DNA of 64,000 nucleotides from Mytilus edulis (GCF_963676685.1 NC_092356.1:43735601-43799600), one strand, 5' to 3'. Positions 1-12,915 are shown, numbered from the stretch's first letter. The notes: generated by a model not told the origin, from the sequence alone. A program made the numbers and translations.

Positions 1-507
1 TAATGCCCTAAGCAACGATCACAAAGATGTACCATTTGCGTTTCCAAACAAAGGATAGTATGCATTATGATTTGTAGACCAAGAAAAAGACAATGTAGTA
101 AAGGAAATGTCAAAGATGTTTGGAAAGTTCTACAGGAAAAAACCACAGTTCCCTTAAAAGCCGCTATATTAGATGATAGCATGACTCCTCCGGAATTCAA
201 AGCAATGCCAAAAGTATACCTAAAAATAGATGTCCAAGGTTTTGAACATAAGGTATTTGAAGGTTCAGAGAAACTGTTCCAGTCTGGAAAGGTGAACGGA
301 ATATTCATTGAATGGTACTATCACAGAAACACGACATCTGGGAAATTCCTTTTACAAAATTTTCAAGAATATGATTTTGAACCTTTTTACTGTAATGACG
401 TTTTACAAGACGTTTCTTCTAATCCTAATTCTCCGTGTGAACAAATAGATGTTAAAAAGTCGGGTTCATGGGGGACCGATGTTGTATAGATACATCGAGG
501 AAAATAG
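1..507 (+). pseudogene. FkbM-family methyltransferase pseudogene, 3' part
   Basis: This is the C-terminal half of a paralogue of the intact FkbM methyltransferase at 23,221-27,732; the alignment runs from the first base of the window, so the 5' part lies outside. Shared landmarks are the KIDVQGFEHKVFEG motif (about 222-265), the IEWYYHRNT segment and the KKSGSWG tail. Compared with the intact copy it has in-frame stops at 56-58 and 68-70, a 9-base deletion just after them, a net 2-base insertion between about 118 and 165, and a premature stop at 487-489, six codons before the original stop at 505-507. A 140-residue ORF (67-489) survives downstream of the frameshift but lacks the SAM-binding motif I region. 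I infer a dead tandem or dispersed duplicate. A truncated product made from the surviving ORF cannot be excluded. Confidence 0.85.
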
Positions 508-1420
508 ATAACATTCAATATACTTTGAAAGAAACAGACAATATGATTTTGGAATATAAGTGATTTAGTAAACAAAAAATTCAAATAAAGTGGGATCTTC
601 TTTTGAAAGATGGATTATGTGCATTACATTTACATCTTTATATATAAAAAGATTAAAGGGAAAAGATTCGAAAATTGTATAAGACCCTTTCCTTCCAGTT
701 GTATCAGATATGGATTTCTGTTTAATGTCAAACTTTTAAAAGAAGAAACTGTCAAAATAACAACGAAACAAATTTTAGCTCATCTGGACTGAAGGACCAT
801 GTTAGTCTCCGGATCATTTTGCGTCCGTCGTACGTCTGAATCATTCTCCTTTGAAATGTCGAATGGATTGACCCAAAGTTTGTCTATTTTATCTATAGGA
901 TGTATACTATGAAGTTATTGATATTTTCCAATGTCCAACAACCAACAAGGCCATTGTAGATAAAAAAAAATCCTTACCGATCAACAATTAGCTATAATGA
1001 TTAAGAAAAACTGATACATGTTTTTATCATAAAATTAGTCAACAAGACAAGCTTTCAATACTATGAAAATTTTAGAAATATATGTCAAACAGTTTTTTTA
1101 AGCAGATTTTTGTTATTGTCTCAAACAGAATAGGAGATAGGTTAAAAGTTTGAAATTGATATATGATCATCAAGATAAGATCTATTTCCCTAAAACTTCA
1201 GAAAACCTGACGACAACCTCTTCAAAGATAATTTTTCATAGCTTTTTTTATTGCTACATTTAAAATGATATAGGAGCTAGTGTAAAAAATAAAAAAAATA
1301 TCAGCACCATACGAAATATCTATTCTGAAATCTAACAGCCCATTTGGAGTTATTTTTAACATATTTTTGCAGTTTTTTTTTATATACCTCTAAAGGAAGA
1401 GACCTATTTGATTGAGCTGT

Positions 1421-1455
<35 letters not shown>

Positions 1456-3135
1456 TGGATACATATTAGTCGGGCATTCAAATCACAGAGAGAAGGTTTT
1501 ATTTGCTCCTTTATCATATAAGAAAACCGGAGTCAATTCTGCTATTACTTATCGAAGTTATAGTATGAAACTGAATAATTTCCCGACTGAATAATTCATG
1601 AAAAACACTTTTTTTTGTGTAAAAAAGATAAAAAAATCTATCTAAATCTAAATATAAGAAAGATAGATTTTATAATTTGCTTTAAACAAAAATTAAAATG
1701 GTATCACCGAATTTGTTTTCTCTCTAACAGTGGAAAAAAATTATTTCATTAAAATTACTACGTGGGATACTTTATAAAAATTTTACTTTATGAGTTATAA
1801 TCCCTCATATGGCTAAGTTTAAAAATTGATATTCGTACTCAAAATTTGCAGATGTAAGCAAAGAACTAGACCGATTGTGTACTGCTATTTTATCACCAAA
1901 GATGATAGTCTTTTTGAGTATTTTTAGGTAAGAATTATGCAGAAGAATACTGTTATTGTTTCAAATGTGATATGATATATTTTAAAGTGACATGTTTCTG
2001 TCGAAGTGTTTGTTACAATAAAAAAATTAGAGCTTTAATTAATATATGTTTACTGCGCCTGCTGTATTTTTTACAACGAAAAAAATAAAATGTCAAAGTC
2101 GGATTTTCTTTTGATTTTTTTTTTCGTATTTGATACTGAATCTTTTAATCATAAGAATTTTAAACATCATTGCTAAATTATTGTATCATTTGATAGTGAT
2201 AAATACATTTCAGTACCCTAGTACTACACAATGAAAAATGCTTTGTTTAGAAATAAATAACTTTGTGATACCACCTCCTCCGAAGGGTAGACTCGGCTAT
2301 CAAAAATATAAATGTTACAATCATTCCGAAGTTACGTGTTCGCCAAAAGAAAAACCAACATTTGCGCAAAATTCATTTGTAGAAAAGATACTACATTTGT
2401 GCAGATTAATTAAAATTGTAAGTTTATGTTTATGAATCCTGTTATTAATTTTAAATTAAAAACATTAAAAACATTCATTCTTATTCTTAAAATAGCATTC
2501 GGTAAACTTGCCATATTTTCTTGTTTGTCACTCGATCATCAATGTCAAATCACACAGACGAGGTTTTATTTGCCAACTTATCAAAAGATTCTGCTACAAA
2601 TCTTATATAAGTTATTGAAGTAATGGGACATAATTGCATATTTTCCTGTCTAATAAAAGTATCTATTTATTTCATCTTTTCCACCCTTACTGAATTACCA
2701 ATAGATTCGTATGCCCACAACTTTTGACTTATTCGAGACCCCCGCGTTTGTCCGTCGTTCATCTCCATCAGTCCTTGTGTGATTATCAAAGTGACGTCGG
2801 TTTACATTTAACGTTGCATTAAATTATAAAAATTGTTTATTCAAAAATTTACAATTCAAACAATTACATTCAACTGCAAAAATAACGGCTCTGTTAATCG
2901 ATTAATGAGATCCCTTTATATGCTGCATACATTATTTGCTTTTATAAACATGATGTACATAGATGTTACATGTAGAAAGCACAACATTAAAATTGAAAAA
3001 AAAATCAAACAATAATTATGTATCCTATATCATCAACATGTATGCATGACTCATAAAGCGGAAACAGTTGCTTGGTTGATTTTTTTAACCGGGTAGTGAA
3101 CTCGCTTCGTTTTACATTCCATATATTAATTTAAT
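508..3135. other. Non-coding AT-rich stretch after the FkbM pseudogene
   Basis: No credible gene is seen. The ORFs here are about 60 residues, low in complexity and unlike any family I know. At 640-745 there is weak similarity to the sequence 300-450 bases after the stop of the intact FkbM gene (shared words such as GTATCAGATAT). This suggests that the duplicated segment included part of the 3' UTR. The rest is poly-A/T-rich sequence. Confidence 0.5.
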
Positions 3136-3139
3136 TGCC

Positions 3140-3400
3140 ATGATGATATTGAATTGTCATTGATATGGATATAATTATAAATTAACTGTTTACAATACTT
3201 TGAACTTTTTGAAAAACTATGGCTTTTTTACCTCAGGAATACCTTAGCTGTATTTTGCAAAACTTTTAGGAACTTTTATATGCTCTTCAACTTCGTACTT
3301 TGTTTGGTCTTTTAAACTTTTTTGATTCGAGCGTCACTGATGGGTCTTTTGTAGACGAAACGCACGTCTGGCGTAAATACTAAATTTCAATTTTAGTTAC
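3140..3400 (-). repeat. Dispersed repeat family A, copy
   Basis: On the minus strand this copy carries the family hallmark, close to GACGCGCGTTTCGTCTAC followed by a CATCAGTGACGCTC-like block and the AAGTTGAAGAGCAT segment. Here it reads as GTAGACGAAACGCACGTCTGGCG on the plus strand at 3352-3374. It is slightly diverged. Family A has a unit of about 370 bp and at least ten copies in this window. Confidence 0.75.
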
Positions 3401-4029
3401 TCAATTTATTTCACTTGACTGGGCGGAGTTTAACCAGTTTGGTCATCATATAGACCAGTCCATCTATAGAAAGGTGTTTCGGGATAAACTCATTAAATAA
3501 GTGTCCAGTTATGGTCATTGATCCGGTTTAAATATGTAAACATTATACGTGTATTCGCAAAATAACCAATGAGACACAGCCGTTGATTTTCTTGTAAAGC
3601 AAACATTAAAACAAACATGTCACATTTTCGAATTTGTGGATACCGGTGCACGGGGATAAGTTGCAAATAGAATTTATCATATATAATAAAGGAAAAAAAG
3701 GTCTAAATATTTAATTTTCTTTAGATATTTTTTTTATAAATCACGTTTAAAATAAATCTCACAATCCGAACAGTTTCAAACAGAATAATACAATAGCAGA
3801 TACTTTAAAATACCCTACTTTTGCACATATAAATGTTATAAATCTTATTTAATTCGTTCCATATCGTACACTCTTGTTTTTGTATATCTGTTTAGTGACA
3901 ATGAGATGTGACTAGATATCAGTAATTTTAACTATAACGGCAATCATCCTTATCACACACATCTTCGAATAGACTGTCCTTATCCAAATTGAAACGTAAG
4001 CTCCTCCCGATCAGTTGAAATAACATTGG
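3401..4029. other. Non-coding, no feature seen
   Basis: AT-rich sequence with no ORF of note and no repeat that I could match elsewhere in the window. Confidence 0.4.
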
Positions 4030-4835
4030 TAATATCTATGATGATTGTATGTCAAGGACAGGTTTATAATATGATAACAGGCCAGGTTTAGAAAACATGT
4101 TAGACATCTAAAGGAAAACAAGGTGAGTTAGGTCATTTTTAATATATTTTATTTTTAACTATAAACACTATTTATGAGAGAGAGAGTGCAGTTACAAATG
4201 ACCATGAGGACAAAACTGCACAAAAAAGATATCATTTTATGTGTAAAATGGTTGTAGCAGTGCCGGAACGAAATTATTTTAAATAACGTAGTCTTTAAAA
4301 TTTCTTAAACTATCTATTTATTTCATTTTTCACACTTTCTGAATAACCAAAATATTCTTATGTCCCCATCATTTCCTTGGATTTTTCAGTATATGAATAT
4401 GGATAGTAAACTGCTAATTGCTAGAAAAGAAAGAAATATTGATGCCAACGTTAAGTAAATTAATAATGAAATACAAATAGACAGGAAAAACGAAAAGTAT
4501 TTGAAAGACATTGATTAGTACAATTTTAATCATATTGTAAAATGCGAAGCACACTACATTGCATGATTTCAGTTGCCAATGATATGTCACGCACAGGTCA
4601 AAATACGATAACTAGTCAAGTTTACATTAGTTGTCGGTCATCTAAGGATAAAGGGTGAGTTTTATATATATTTGTATTTTTAACCGTTTATAAAAGAGTA
4701 CAAGGGTACAGTAAAAAATGGCCACGAGGACAAGACTGCACATAAAATATCTAATTGTATGTGTAAAATGATTGAAGTAGTACCGGAGCCGAACTTATTC
4801 TAAATAGCTCAATCTTAAAACATCCTAAGACATAC
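4030..4835 (+). repeat. Diverged direct duplication, two copies about 510 bp apart
   Basis: The segments 4030-4335 and 4545-4835 align over most of their length. Shared parts are a CATCTAAAGGA-like stretch followed by a GT-donor-like AAGGTGAGTT (near 4120 and 4648), an ACGAGGACAA(A/G)ACTGCACA block, and TATGTGTAAAATG(G/A)TTG. A third, partial copy lies at 19,585-19,720. The donor-like sequence sits at the same place in both copies, so duplicated non-coding first exons are possible but unproven. Confidence 0.6.
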
Positions 4836-4964
4836 TAAATGACATTTTTCAATTTGATACAATTTCATATTATAAAGATAGTGTAATCAGCGACTTGACT
4901 TCCTCCTGTGACAGTTGGGTTCAGAATAGATTATAAGCCTGGTATCTCTGCTGTTTTTTTTTAC

Positions 4965-5330
4965 AACCACTCTCTCAAAATCACTGCCTGTGGAGTTTTA
5001 TCCCCCAAAGTTATCATCAGCGCAGTAGTCAGCACTTCTGTCTTGACGCGTATTATCATTAAATTGTCATATTTATAAATTAACTGTTTGCAAAAATGTG
5101 AATTGTTCGAAATACTTAGGATTTTCAATTCAAAGAATGTATAACCTAAGATGTATTTGACAAAACTGTTCGCAATTTTTGGCCCTGAATGCTCTTCAAC
5201 TTCGTACTTTATTTTGGCTTTTAACGTTTTTGATCTGAGCGTCAATAATGAATCTTTTGAAGAAGAAACGCGCGTCTGGAGCATAAAATAATTAGCCTGG
5301 TATCTTTGCTGAGGTTTTTTTTCTAAACTC
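4965..5330 (-). repeat. Dispersed repeat family A, near full-length copy
   Basis: This minus-strand copy includes the whole unit: the CACTGC(C/T)..GGAGTTTTATCCCC block, the GTAGTCAGCACTTCTG block, the GCTCTTCAACTTCG block and the core GAAACGCGCGTCTGG. A 107-residue ORF on the minus strand lies entirely inside the repeat and is not taken as a gene. Confidence 0.8.
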
Positions 5331-5389
5331 TGAAAAAAAAACTGCCGGGAACTGCCCGGAGAACTGTTGCAGAACAGTCTGCTTTTGTC

Positions 5390-5735
5390 AACTGATTTTT
5401 ATAGTTTGTTCTTAAGTAGTGTTGTTACACCACTGTCCCAGGATAAGGGGAGGCTTGAGCGCTCAGGAGTCTATAGTTCAGTGGTTGTCGTTGATTCATG
5501 TCTGTCTTATTTGTTTTTCGTAAATTGTTTTGTTATAAATTAGGCCGTTAGTTTCCTCAAATGGATTGTTTCATTTTTTTTATGTCGGGGCCTTTAATAG
5601 CTGATTATATGGTATGAGGTTTTTTCTCATTGTTGAAGGCCGGACGATTGCCTATAATTGCTGACATCCAAGTCATTTGAACTTTGGTGAATAGTTGTCT
5701 CATTTGCAATCATACCACATCTCCTTATTTTCATA
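5390..5735 (-). repeat. Dispersed repeat family B, copy
   Basis: Read on the minus strand it has the family B order: ATGAGACAACTAT near the 5' end, GGCCTTCAACAATGAG, then a 3' part with CAGGAGTC(T/C) and CCACTGAA words. Family B recurs about a dozen times in this window, in both orientations, as full-length or partial copies. Confidence 0.75.
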
Positions 5736-5804
5736 TTTAGAACAGATTTTCACAATTAGAATAGTTTTGACAGAAGCGAATTGATGAGTTTATAAAATAA
5801 TAAG

Positions 5805-5995
5805 ATGGTGTGGTATGATTGCCAATGAGACAACTCCCCACCAGTCACCAGATGATATAAAATTTTGAAATTATAGGTCACCGACCGTACGGCCTTCAAC
5901 AATGAGCAAAACCATACCGCATAGTCACCTATAAAAGGACATGAAATGACAAATGTTAAACAATTCAAACGTGAAAGCTAACGGCCTCATTTATG
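5805..5995 (+). repeat. Dispersed repeat family B, 5' part
   Basis: It begins with TGGTATGATTGCCAATGAGA, then has GTACGGCCTTCAACAATGAG, CATACCGCATAGTCA and a TAACGGCCT end. It lies in inverted orientation to the family B copy about 70 bp upstream, so the pair could form a hairpin. Confidence 0.8.
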
Positions 5996-6004
5996 TAAAA
6001 ACAT

Positions 6005-6790
6005 TATAGGGATTTCTACGAGTACTCGAGTACTCGAGTATCGCTCGGAAGTACCGATTATCGAATACCAAAATGATACTCGACTAATTGGTTTCTGTTA
6101 GAATGCTTTTGCCTTCTTAAAGAAAAAATAGTTTATCAAGAGTGCCTCCCGGGAATTAAATATTAATCAAAATTATAACACGCATCGAATGTGTGTGTTT
6201 AATTGTCATTTTAAATTCACTCGAACAGATGTAGGCTATGAACAGACCTATCCAAGGCTAAAACTGTTAGCTTATCAGTTTTTAGTCATTCCAACACCTC
6301 TGTACGTCAGATCAATTATTTTTCATCAGCAGAACTGCTAGTTAAATAACAAAGTTGAGAAATTGACTCATCCCAGAAAAAGTTGAAAAGATAATATTAA
6401 ATTCGTTGCTGTGTCGACCCTCAAAGAATGGTGAAATGCATCAATAAGTTTTTAATCACCACCCCTTTGTTGATCATCATTAAATGTGTTTTTTACGATT
6501 CATAAATACTGATGTTTGAGTAAATAATTTTTTATAAATGATTTTTAATTGATTGAGAAGATTATTGCCAGTTTATATAATTAGTGCATGTAGTGCATGA
6601 GCTGTTAATCATGGTATAAAATTCCTGGGACTATTATCTAATATTGTACTGTTGAGGATTTTACGTCCATAAGGCAACGACCCACAATACGTAAAATAGG
6701 TATCATTTTGCCTTTCCATCTTGTTGATGTTTTCCAGAGCCATTACTCGAGTATCGGTCGGTAAATTTGACGAGTACTCGAGTGGTAAAT
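6005..6790. repeat. Segment bounded by CGAGTACTCG palindromes
   Basis: Near 6017-6045 the sequence holds two overlapping ACTCGAGTA palindromes followed by TATCGCTCGG. Near 6745-6782 it holds ACTCGAGTATCGGTCGG and ACGAGTACTCGAGTGG. The two clusters, about 740 bp apart, could be ends of one non-autonomous element or two copies of a short palindromic repeat. No transposase-like ORF lies between them. Confidence 0.35.
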
Positions 6791-6799
6791 GATCAAATC

Positions 6800-9700
6800 T
6801 TCACCGAGTTGACATCCCTAAAAAACAATGAACTAAAATCATATATGATTTACAGCAACAGACGGGTTTCGACTTATGAGTTTAGATGTCCCTCTGGTAT
6901 CCTTCGCCTCTCTTTTATACATGTCACATTTAGAAAGCACAAATATTAAAAATGAACAGAAATTATGCCCTCAAATAAAATGAAGATGTATGCATGATTG
7001 ATAATGCAAAATATGGAGTTAGCTTTAAGTCGTTATCGGTAATAAACTTGGTTATTGTATAATCGGAAGCATGTAACATTCCATGAACTTACGATTAGAT
7101 GTATGAAATTTAAAATATCAAGAAATTTTGATATATCATATTCAACAAGTGTGGACACAGATCAGCGTGGATAGTATGTTTGGATGTTTTACAGTGTTTT
7201 CTGACAAAAAGAGTTCTATGGTTTGCCCCATAAGGTTCTATGTTGAACTGTTGTGCATAGTGACATCCAACCTGTACCAAACACTGAAAATAGCATTTTT
7301 AAAAATTTAATATTTAGTTTTTATTTTCAAGACTGTCATGTAGGAGACACTAACTTAAATAAGTGCCCACCGTTCATAGATTTTATTTAGCTAGACATTG
7401 CTTTTAATATCAAATCTACATATTGGCCAACGTACTATGAGTGCTTTGTGTAACATATAATATGTACATTCCTGTAAATAAATTTTGTGCATGTACAACG
7501 TTCCTTTGGAGGATTTCCTTTCAACATTTTAACTTTAGAATAACTTCTATGTGAATACATTAACATTTTTAAAAATGATCCGTTAAGGGAACACAGATAC
7601 AAAATGTAGCTGAGTGTGCCCCAACGCTTGAGAGATTTAGGTAAAAAAGATGAAGATTGCAAGGATTACCAAATGATTCCGATAAAATATGTTCCACCAT
7701 TTTGATTTTGGATATAGCAAAAACTCAAAATTAGAAGAGGAACACATTAGGTTCATTTCTGCATGATGTGATTTTAATATGCGAGATGGTATCCGAGAAC
7801 CTCCATGTCATATTTGTATTGTTCTGTTTATGATCCTTTGAGGTGGTCATTTCTTACTTGGATTTGTCCACATAAAACTGAAAATTTATTCAGGATCTTC
7901 CCAGTATCATTTATAGTAAAAGATTTTGTTTAAATGTCGAAATTGTTTCTATGAAGATATATTATGGTTTAACGACAACATACCAGATATGGCAGATACC
8001 AATACAGATGCTCATAACTCTTACAAATTGATAAAAATTGTTTTAGATATGATCAGGACTGACGGACGAAAGGATTAAAAAAGTTATACTTACTTACATT
8101 ACCGGTTTGTATAAGTGAATAATCATTTGCACTCAGGATTCATCAGCAGGCAGCACAGATGTTTACAAAATGTCTTACAAAACCACCTTGCGTCATATTG
8201 TTAGTAGCACGAGTAGCATAGTTTGGTAATTATGTGCTTTTTTATTTGGCTTCTAGACATAAAATGTATGGTTCAAGTGTAAATAAAATGCTTTAATCTG
8301 GTGCTGGCAGTTTAAATCATCTTACCTTACAGCAGATCATGTGCAGATGTGAGTTGTGTGTCTAATCCTTATTTCACAAAGAATGCATTTGCATAACAAT
8401 GAACCGAGTTCAAAGCAAAGCACTTTAATGATACACTTAGACAAAAAGCTCAATCCAGTGATATACTTTGTAATAGAGGACTGTCATGAACATTCACCCT
8501 TCATAACCACCTCTATGATCTAACAAACATGCCAAACTACATGGATCAGAAGTCCTGAAAAAGCATTCAGTTTCTAGCAAGTAGATAAATAAAAATATAT
8601 AATAATATATGCTGAGTGCCCCCCTTTTTGAAATAAGAACATACTTCCATCTAATCATAGTAAACAGGTGAACAAACATTAAAACTATAAAATGTTATCA
8701 CATTTATCTATCAGTGTCTATTTACCGTCACAAATGTATCAATATATATACATATATAAGACTCAGATTGACGTCCAGCTCTAACCAATCTCCATTCCTG
8801 AAGTCGACATCCAAATCTGACGTCATAATGAAATAAGATTCCAAATCTACATGTATGACCAATTGTATATTCCTGAAGTCGACATCTTTTTTGTTGTTCT
8901 CAAATTAATGTCCCAATAATATTGGCTTCTCTAATTGGTATCTTTTTTACAGACTACTATTTTAGCCACAATTAAATCAAAGTTTTATAAAATGTCAGGT
9001 TGAACCTAATACTAAAAAAGTTTTGAAAGATATATTTCAAATCTTGCAAATACATGTAATAATACATTTCAACAATTGGCTGTACTTTTAGTTTTTTATT
9101 TTGTCTATTGTTTGAGATTGTGTATTGAACTCTAGACGTCTTTCAATTATCTTTGGCATTGGGTTGTTTTCTTATTGTTGTACATGTATATATTCTCATG
9201 GCATTTATTTAAATGAATATGAAAGGAAAATGAGAAAGTAGATCGAGAGGATGAACTTCTTTCCACCAAAATATTAATATGCATGTACATATACATGTAA
9301 TTTTTAAGATGATGTTGATGATGGTCCTATTGTAATTTTCTGAGGTTTGACCTTTTAACTTTCAGCTGTAACATGCCCAAGATTTAATATCAATAGACCA
9401 TGACAACCATGACTAAGAGAGTTGGCCAACTAATCCCCATGGATGAGATATAGTAATTCTGATACATGTACAACAACACACCAAATATTATTGACTTACC
9501 ATAACTGGTTCCCCCCAAACTGAACTAATCAGATTCAGCATATAACCAATAATTTTTTGGGGCAGGCCCCTTAATATCAATAGAATGAGATATTCAAATG
9601 CTCCTTCAACTGCATTATAGTACATGTACATGTACATATCATGTATCATTGACTTCCCATAAGTGTTTCCTGCTAAACTAACCTTCATGTACACAAACAG

Positions 9701-10160
9701 CAATGTGGTCTGATTTTATAGGTGAAGGAAGCCGGAGAGAACGACCAACCATCAGTTTGAAGACTGACAATCCTAGTCAATAAAGATTATGTTTGAGTCA
9801 AAAATTGTAATTATAATCTTTAACACATTGTAAACGTCATTGACTATGCCAAAAACAGCATACATATTTTGTACCTTAGTTAAGCTTTTGAGACTTTGTT
9901 GCAGCAAAACAAAACAAATAGACAACTTTCGAGTTAATTGCATTTCCCTCAAAAACTTTGCTTTTAGGTCAAGGAACAGTAAATGGGCTATGTCACAGAT
10001 TTTGGTATAATTTTGCATACAACTTTGGCTCGTTGAACTATAACTGAAAATTGAATTCTTTCAAAATAGGTGAATAATTGTATAGAAAGCACTTAAAATA
10101 AGCGACAAAACGTTCTTAAATTTGTTTTAAATCATAAAATCTTAAATTTCTACTCCATAG
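6800..10160. other. Non-coding stretch with TACATGTA words
   Basis: No credible gene is seen; the short ORFs are not family-like. The words TACATGTA and CATGTACAT recur (for example 9284-9300 and 9620-9640). Near 8797 and 8872 an ATTCCTGAAGTCGACATC phrase occurs twice, about 75 bp apart. At 9720-9790 there is a phrase resembling one at about 56,020-56,110, so a diverged dispersed repeat is likely. Confidence 0.4.
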
Positions 10161-10164
10161 ATTT

Positions 10165-10473
10165 TTCTTAAAAAAATTATATGTTGTTGGTACATGAATT
10201 TCCGTTTGAATTATGTAAAATAATCATGGGGTCACCCTCTTTGTTTTATGGCATTTACCAATCCGTTATCTAGTTGGTAGTAAACGTAAAAAATCGACGT
10301 TTTACGACCTATTACGCGATGACGTTACGCTTATTTCGACGTTTTGTGGTATTTTTTCACATTGAACAATAATTTTAATGATATATACCGTAAAAACGAA
10401 GTCAGTGAACCTATGATTATTTCACATCATTAAAACAGAAACTCATGTACCAACAACATATAGTTTTTTAAGA
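10165..10473. mobile_element. Inverted-repeat element (MITE-like)
   Basis: Two arms of about 72 bp (10,165-10,236 and 10,401-10,473) are imperfect reverse complements. Both contain TATGTTGTTGGTACATGA and an AAATAATCAT(G/A)GG-TCAC end. They enclose about 165 bp without coding potential. This is the architecture of a non-autonomous DNA transposon or foldback element. I could not define a target-site duplication. Confidence 0.65.
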
Positions 10474-10699
10474 ACATCATTCGTGCGTTTAGGGGCGTCG
10501 TCACTTCCGTTCCTATATTGAGCAATTGGTTGAAAAAATAAAATAAATGGGGAATGTGTCCATGGGCACAGATGATGCACCCGATTGCATACAACATTAT
10601 AAAGCTACATAACTCAAGAACGGTATAAGCACCTTTCACTACCCAAATGTGTCCTTTATCTGAGTTTTGTTGTTATAGGCATCTATAATACTAAAATTA

Positions 10700-11260
10700 C
10701 GAGGTCCAATTTGTCAGCCGTCATCACGTAAAAACGACAAATCACAGAATTCAACTTTATATATAACTAATATAGTACAAAGGTGTAGATTAAAAATTAC
10801 ACCACTCCAGGCCCTTTTGTTTTCCACGTAATTAATATTGCCAATAATTAAGAAGTTCCGGGTCGAGTCCGCTACCGATACCAATAGTATAGTTACATGT
10901 TACCTATTACCTTATCTGTACGTTCCGCATCTGACAGGCGCACCACCAAACGTTGTATTCAGGATTAATATACTATATACACGGGTCATAACCACAGGGT
11001 TGACACTACTAAAATGTCAAATTGTTACCTATTGTAGTATTTTAATCAGTAACACTTTCTAAGATAACAATACGAATACTAAAAATCTGGACTAAAATAA
11101 GGCGTATAGGTACAGTTTTCAATTTGTTAGTGGGCATGACGTAAAACAGCGAAGCAAAGAATTCAACTTTATTTATAACTTATATAGGACAATGCTGTTG
11201 ATTAAAAAATACTCCATTCCAGGACCTTTTGTTTTCCAAATAATTAATATTATTGTTTCA
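10700..11260 (+). repeat. Direct repeat, two copies about 413 bp apart
   Basis: 10,725-10,845 and 11,139-11,259 align: GACGTAAAA, AGAATTCAACTTTAT, ATTAAAAA-TACNCCATTCCAGG and CCTTTTGTTTTCCA in the same order. The second copy ends near 11,400 with a short palindrome, ACCCGTGATATCACGGGTGT. No coding content is seen. Confidence 0.6.
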
Positions 11261-11514
11261 GTTCGACGGGTTCAAACAGAAAGACTTGAAAGCAGAGAAA
11301 AACTGTGTATCTTATAATCGGCATGACTTTATCAGATGACAATACTAATACTAAAATAAGGCTTGCGCATAGTTATATACTTTAATTCAGTCACAGACCC
11401 GTGATATCACGGGTGTGTTCTAGTATTGTATAAATTTCATAACATGCATAGCCACGTCCACTCTGTGTTTTTGTTAGATGTATTTCTAGTTGTATCTATC
11501 TGATGAGTTAAGCC

Positions 11515-11700
11515 CTTTTCAACGGATTTTTATAGTTCGTTCTTATGTTCTACTGTTACACCACTGTCTGTCACAGGTTAGGGGGAGGGTTGGGATCCCG
11601 CTTACATGTTTAACCCCGCCACATTATGTATGCATCTGCCTGTCTCAAGTCAGGAGCCTGTAATTCAGTGGTTATCGTTTGTTGCTGTGTTACATATTCA
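11515..11700 (-). repeat. Dispersed repeat family B, 3' part
   Basis: On the minus strand it shows the family B 3' segment: AGGCTCCTGACTTGAGACAG, then the GGCGGGGTTAAACATGT block and a CCCAACCCTCCCC block. Compare 33,860-34,190 and 62,240-62,335. Confidence 0.75.
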
Positions 11701-11929
11701 TTTTATTGTACATTAACCAGGCCCAAATTGATGTTCAAAATATGCCGTTAAATTCAGCATACCAATGAACCCAAGAATTTTTGATGAATTTTGGACTCTG
11801 AAATTGAAACCCAAAATCAAATATCTACATAGAACGTTTAATTAAAAATATCAAAGAACTTTACTAAATCAATTTATAAATGATCTTACACTGTTTAATT
11901 TTATACCCTTTACACCTCAATGTTTATCA

Positions 11930-12915
11930 ATTACCCCAAAAAGGGGCCCACAGTCCAAAAACTAAATACAGTTCATTCAGCATATTAAATAACTGGGAAA
12001 TCCCCCCTTTTAAAATGAAAAAATACCCATAACCTATAACTCAGAATTGTAAAATCTAAAATTTATAAAAATCAAAAGGGAACTCACGTCAATAGAATTC
12101 ACCGAAGTTTCATGCAAATTGATTGAAGCATTTTTTAGTTATCGTCTGACATGTTGACGACAGACAGACAATGGTATACCATAATACGTCCCATAAACGG
12201 GCGTTTAAAATGGCTAGGTGTTATATAAAGTACAACAGAAAAGGGCATGGTGCCACTTTTTTTTTAAAGGTACGACAGGAAAGGGCATGGTGCCATTTTT
12301 AAAGTACGACGACAGAAAAGGGCATAATGTCATTTTTTTTCCTAAAAAGGGCAGATGTTCAAAAATAAAGAGCTGAGCCATGCCCGTCTCTTCTTCAAAG
12401 AATAAAAGATTTATAACTCCTCAATGTCATACCAAAATTTATTTTTTTAAACTAAAGGGAGATTATTTTAATAGATATAAAGAAGTTCGGACAGTTCAAA
12501 GCATTTTTGAGTTATTGTCCGCGCTCTGGGAAATTCCCCCTTTTGAAGAATAAAATCCATTAACTCTGAAACATAAAGCCGAACATTTTTAAATGGAAAG
12601 GGAGCCTGCAATAGATATAAACAATTCACCAAAGTTTCATGACAACTGCTAAAAGCAATTTTGAGTTATTGTCCGAAAACCTGAAAATCCACCCTTTTAA
12701 ATGAATAAAACCCCACTCTGAAACGAAAAATCTAAAATTCCAAAAAATCTAAAGGGAGCTGACGTCAATAGATAAAATCAATTCATCAAAGTTTCATGCA
12801 AATTGGTGAAAGCGTTATTGAGTTAGTGAACGACATACTGACAACCGACAGATTGGCAGACAGACGGACAACGGTATACCATAATACGTCACGTACACAG
12901 GCGTATAAAAAAGGC
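11930..12915 (+). repeat. Tandem repeat of about 150 bp units with a minisatellite inside
   Basis: Units beginning with GGGAAATTCCCCCTTTT and ending in a CAAAGTTTCATG(C/A)AAATTG and (T/G)AGTTATTGTCC block recur at about 11,980, 12,520 and 12,670, with a partial unit near 12,420. Both 12,155-12,195 and 12,850-12,895 end with CAGACAGACAATGGTATACC-like sequence followed by ATAATACGTC. Between them (12,200-12,375) is a separate minisatellite of about 55 bp units with AGGGCATGGTGCCA. Confidence 0.65.

Noticed and set aside
4961..5284. 107-residue minus ORF
   Set aside because: Lies wholly inside repeat family A; other copies do not keep the frame.
6767..7310. Two 60-residue ORFs
   Set aside because: Short, no motif, and within a region with no other coding signal.
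10856..10872. GGGTCGAGTCC resembling a polymerase III B box
   Set aside because: No A box upstream at the right distance, and the parallel repeat copy lacks it.
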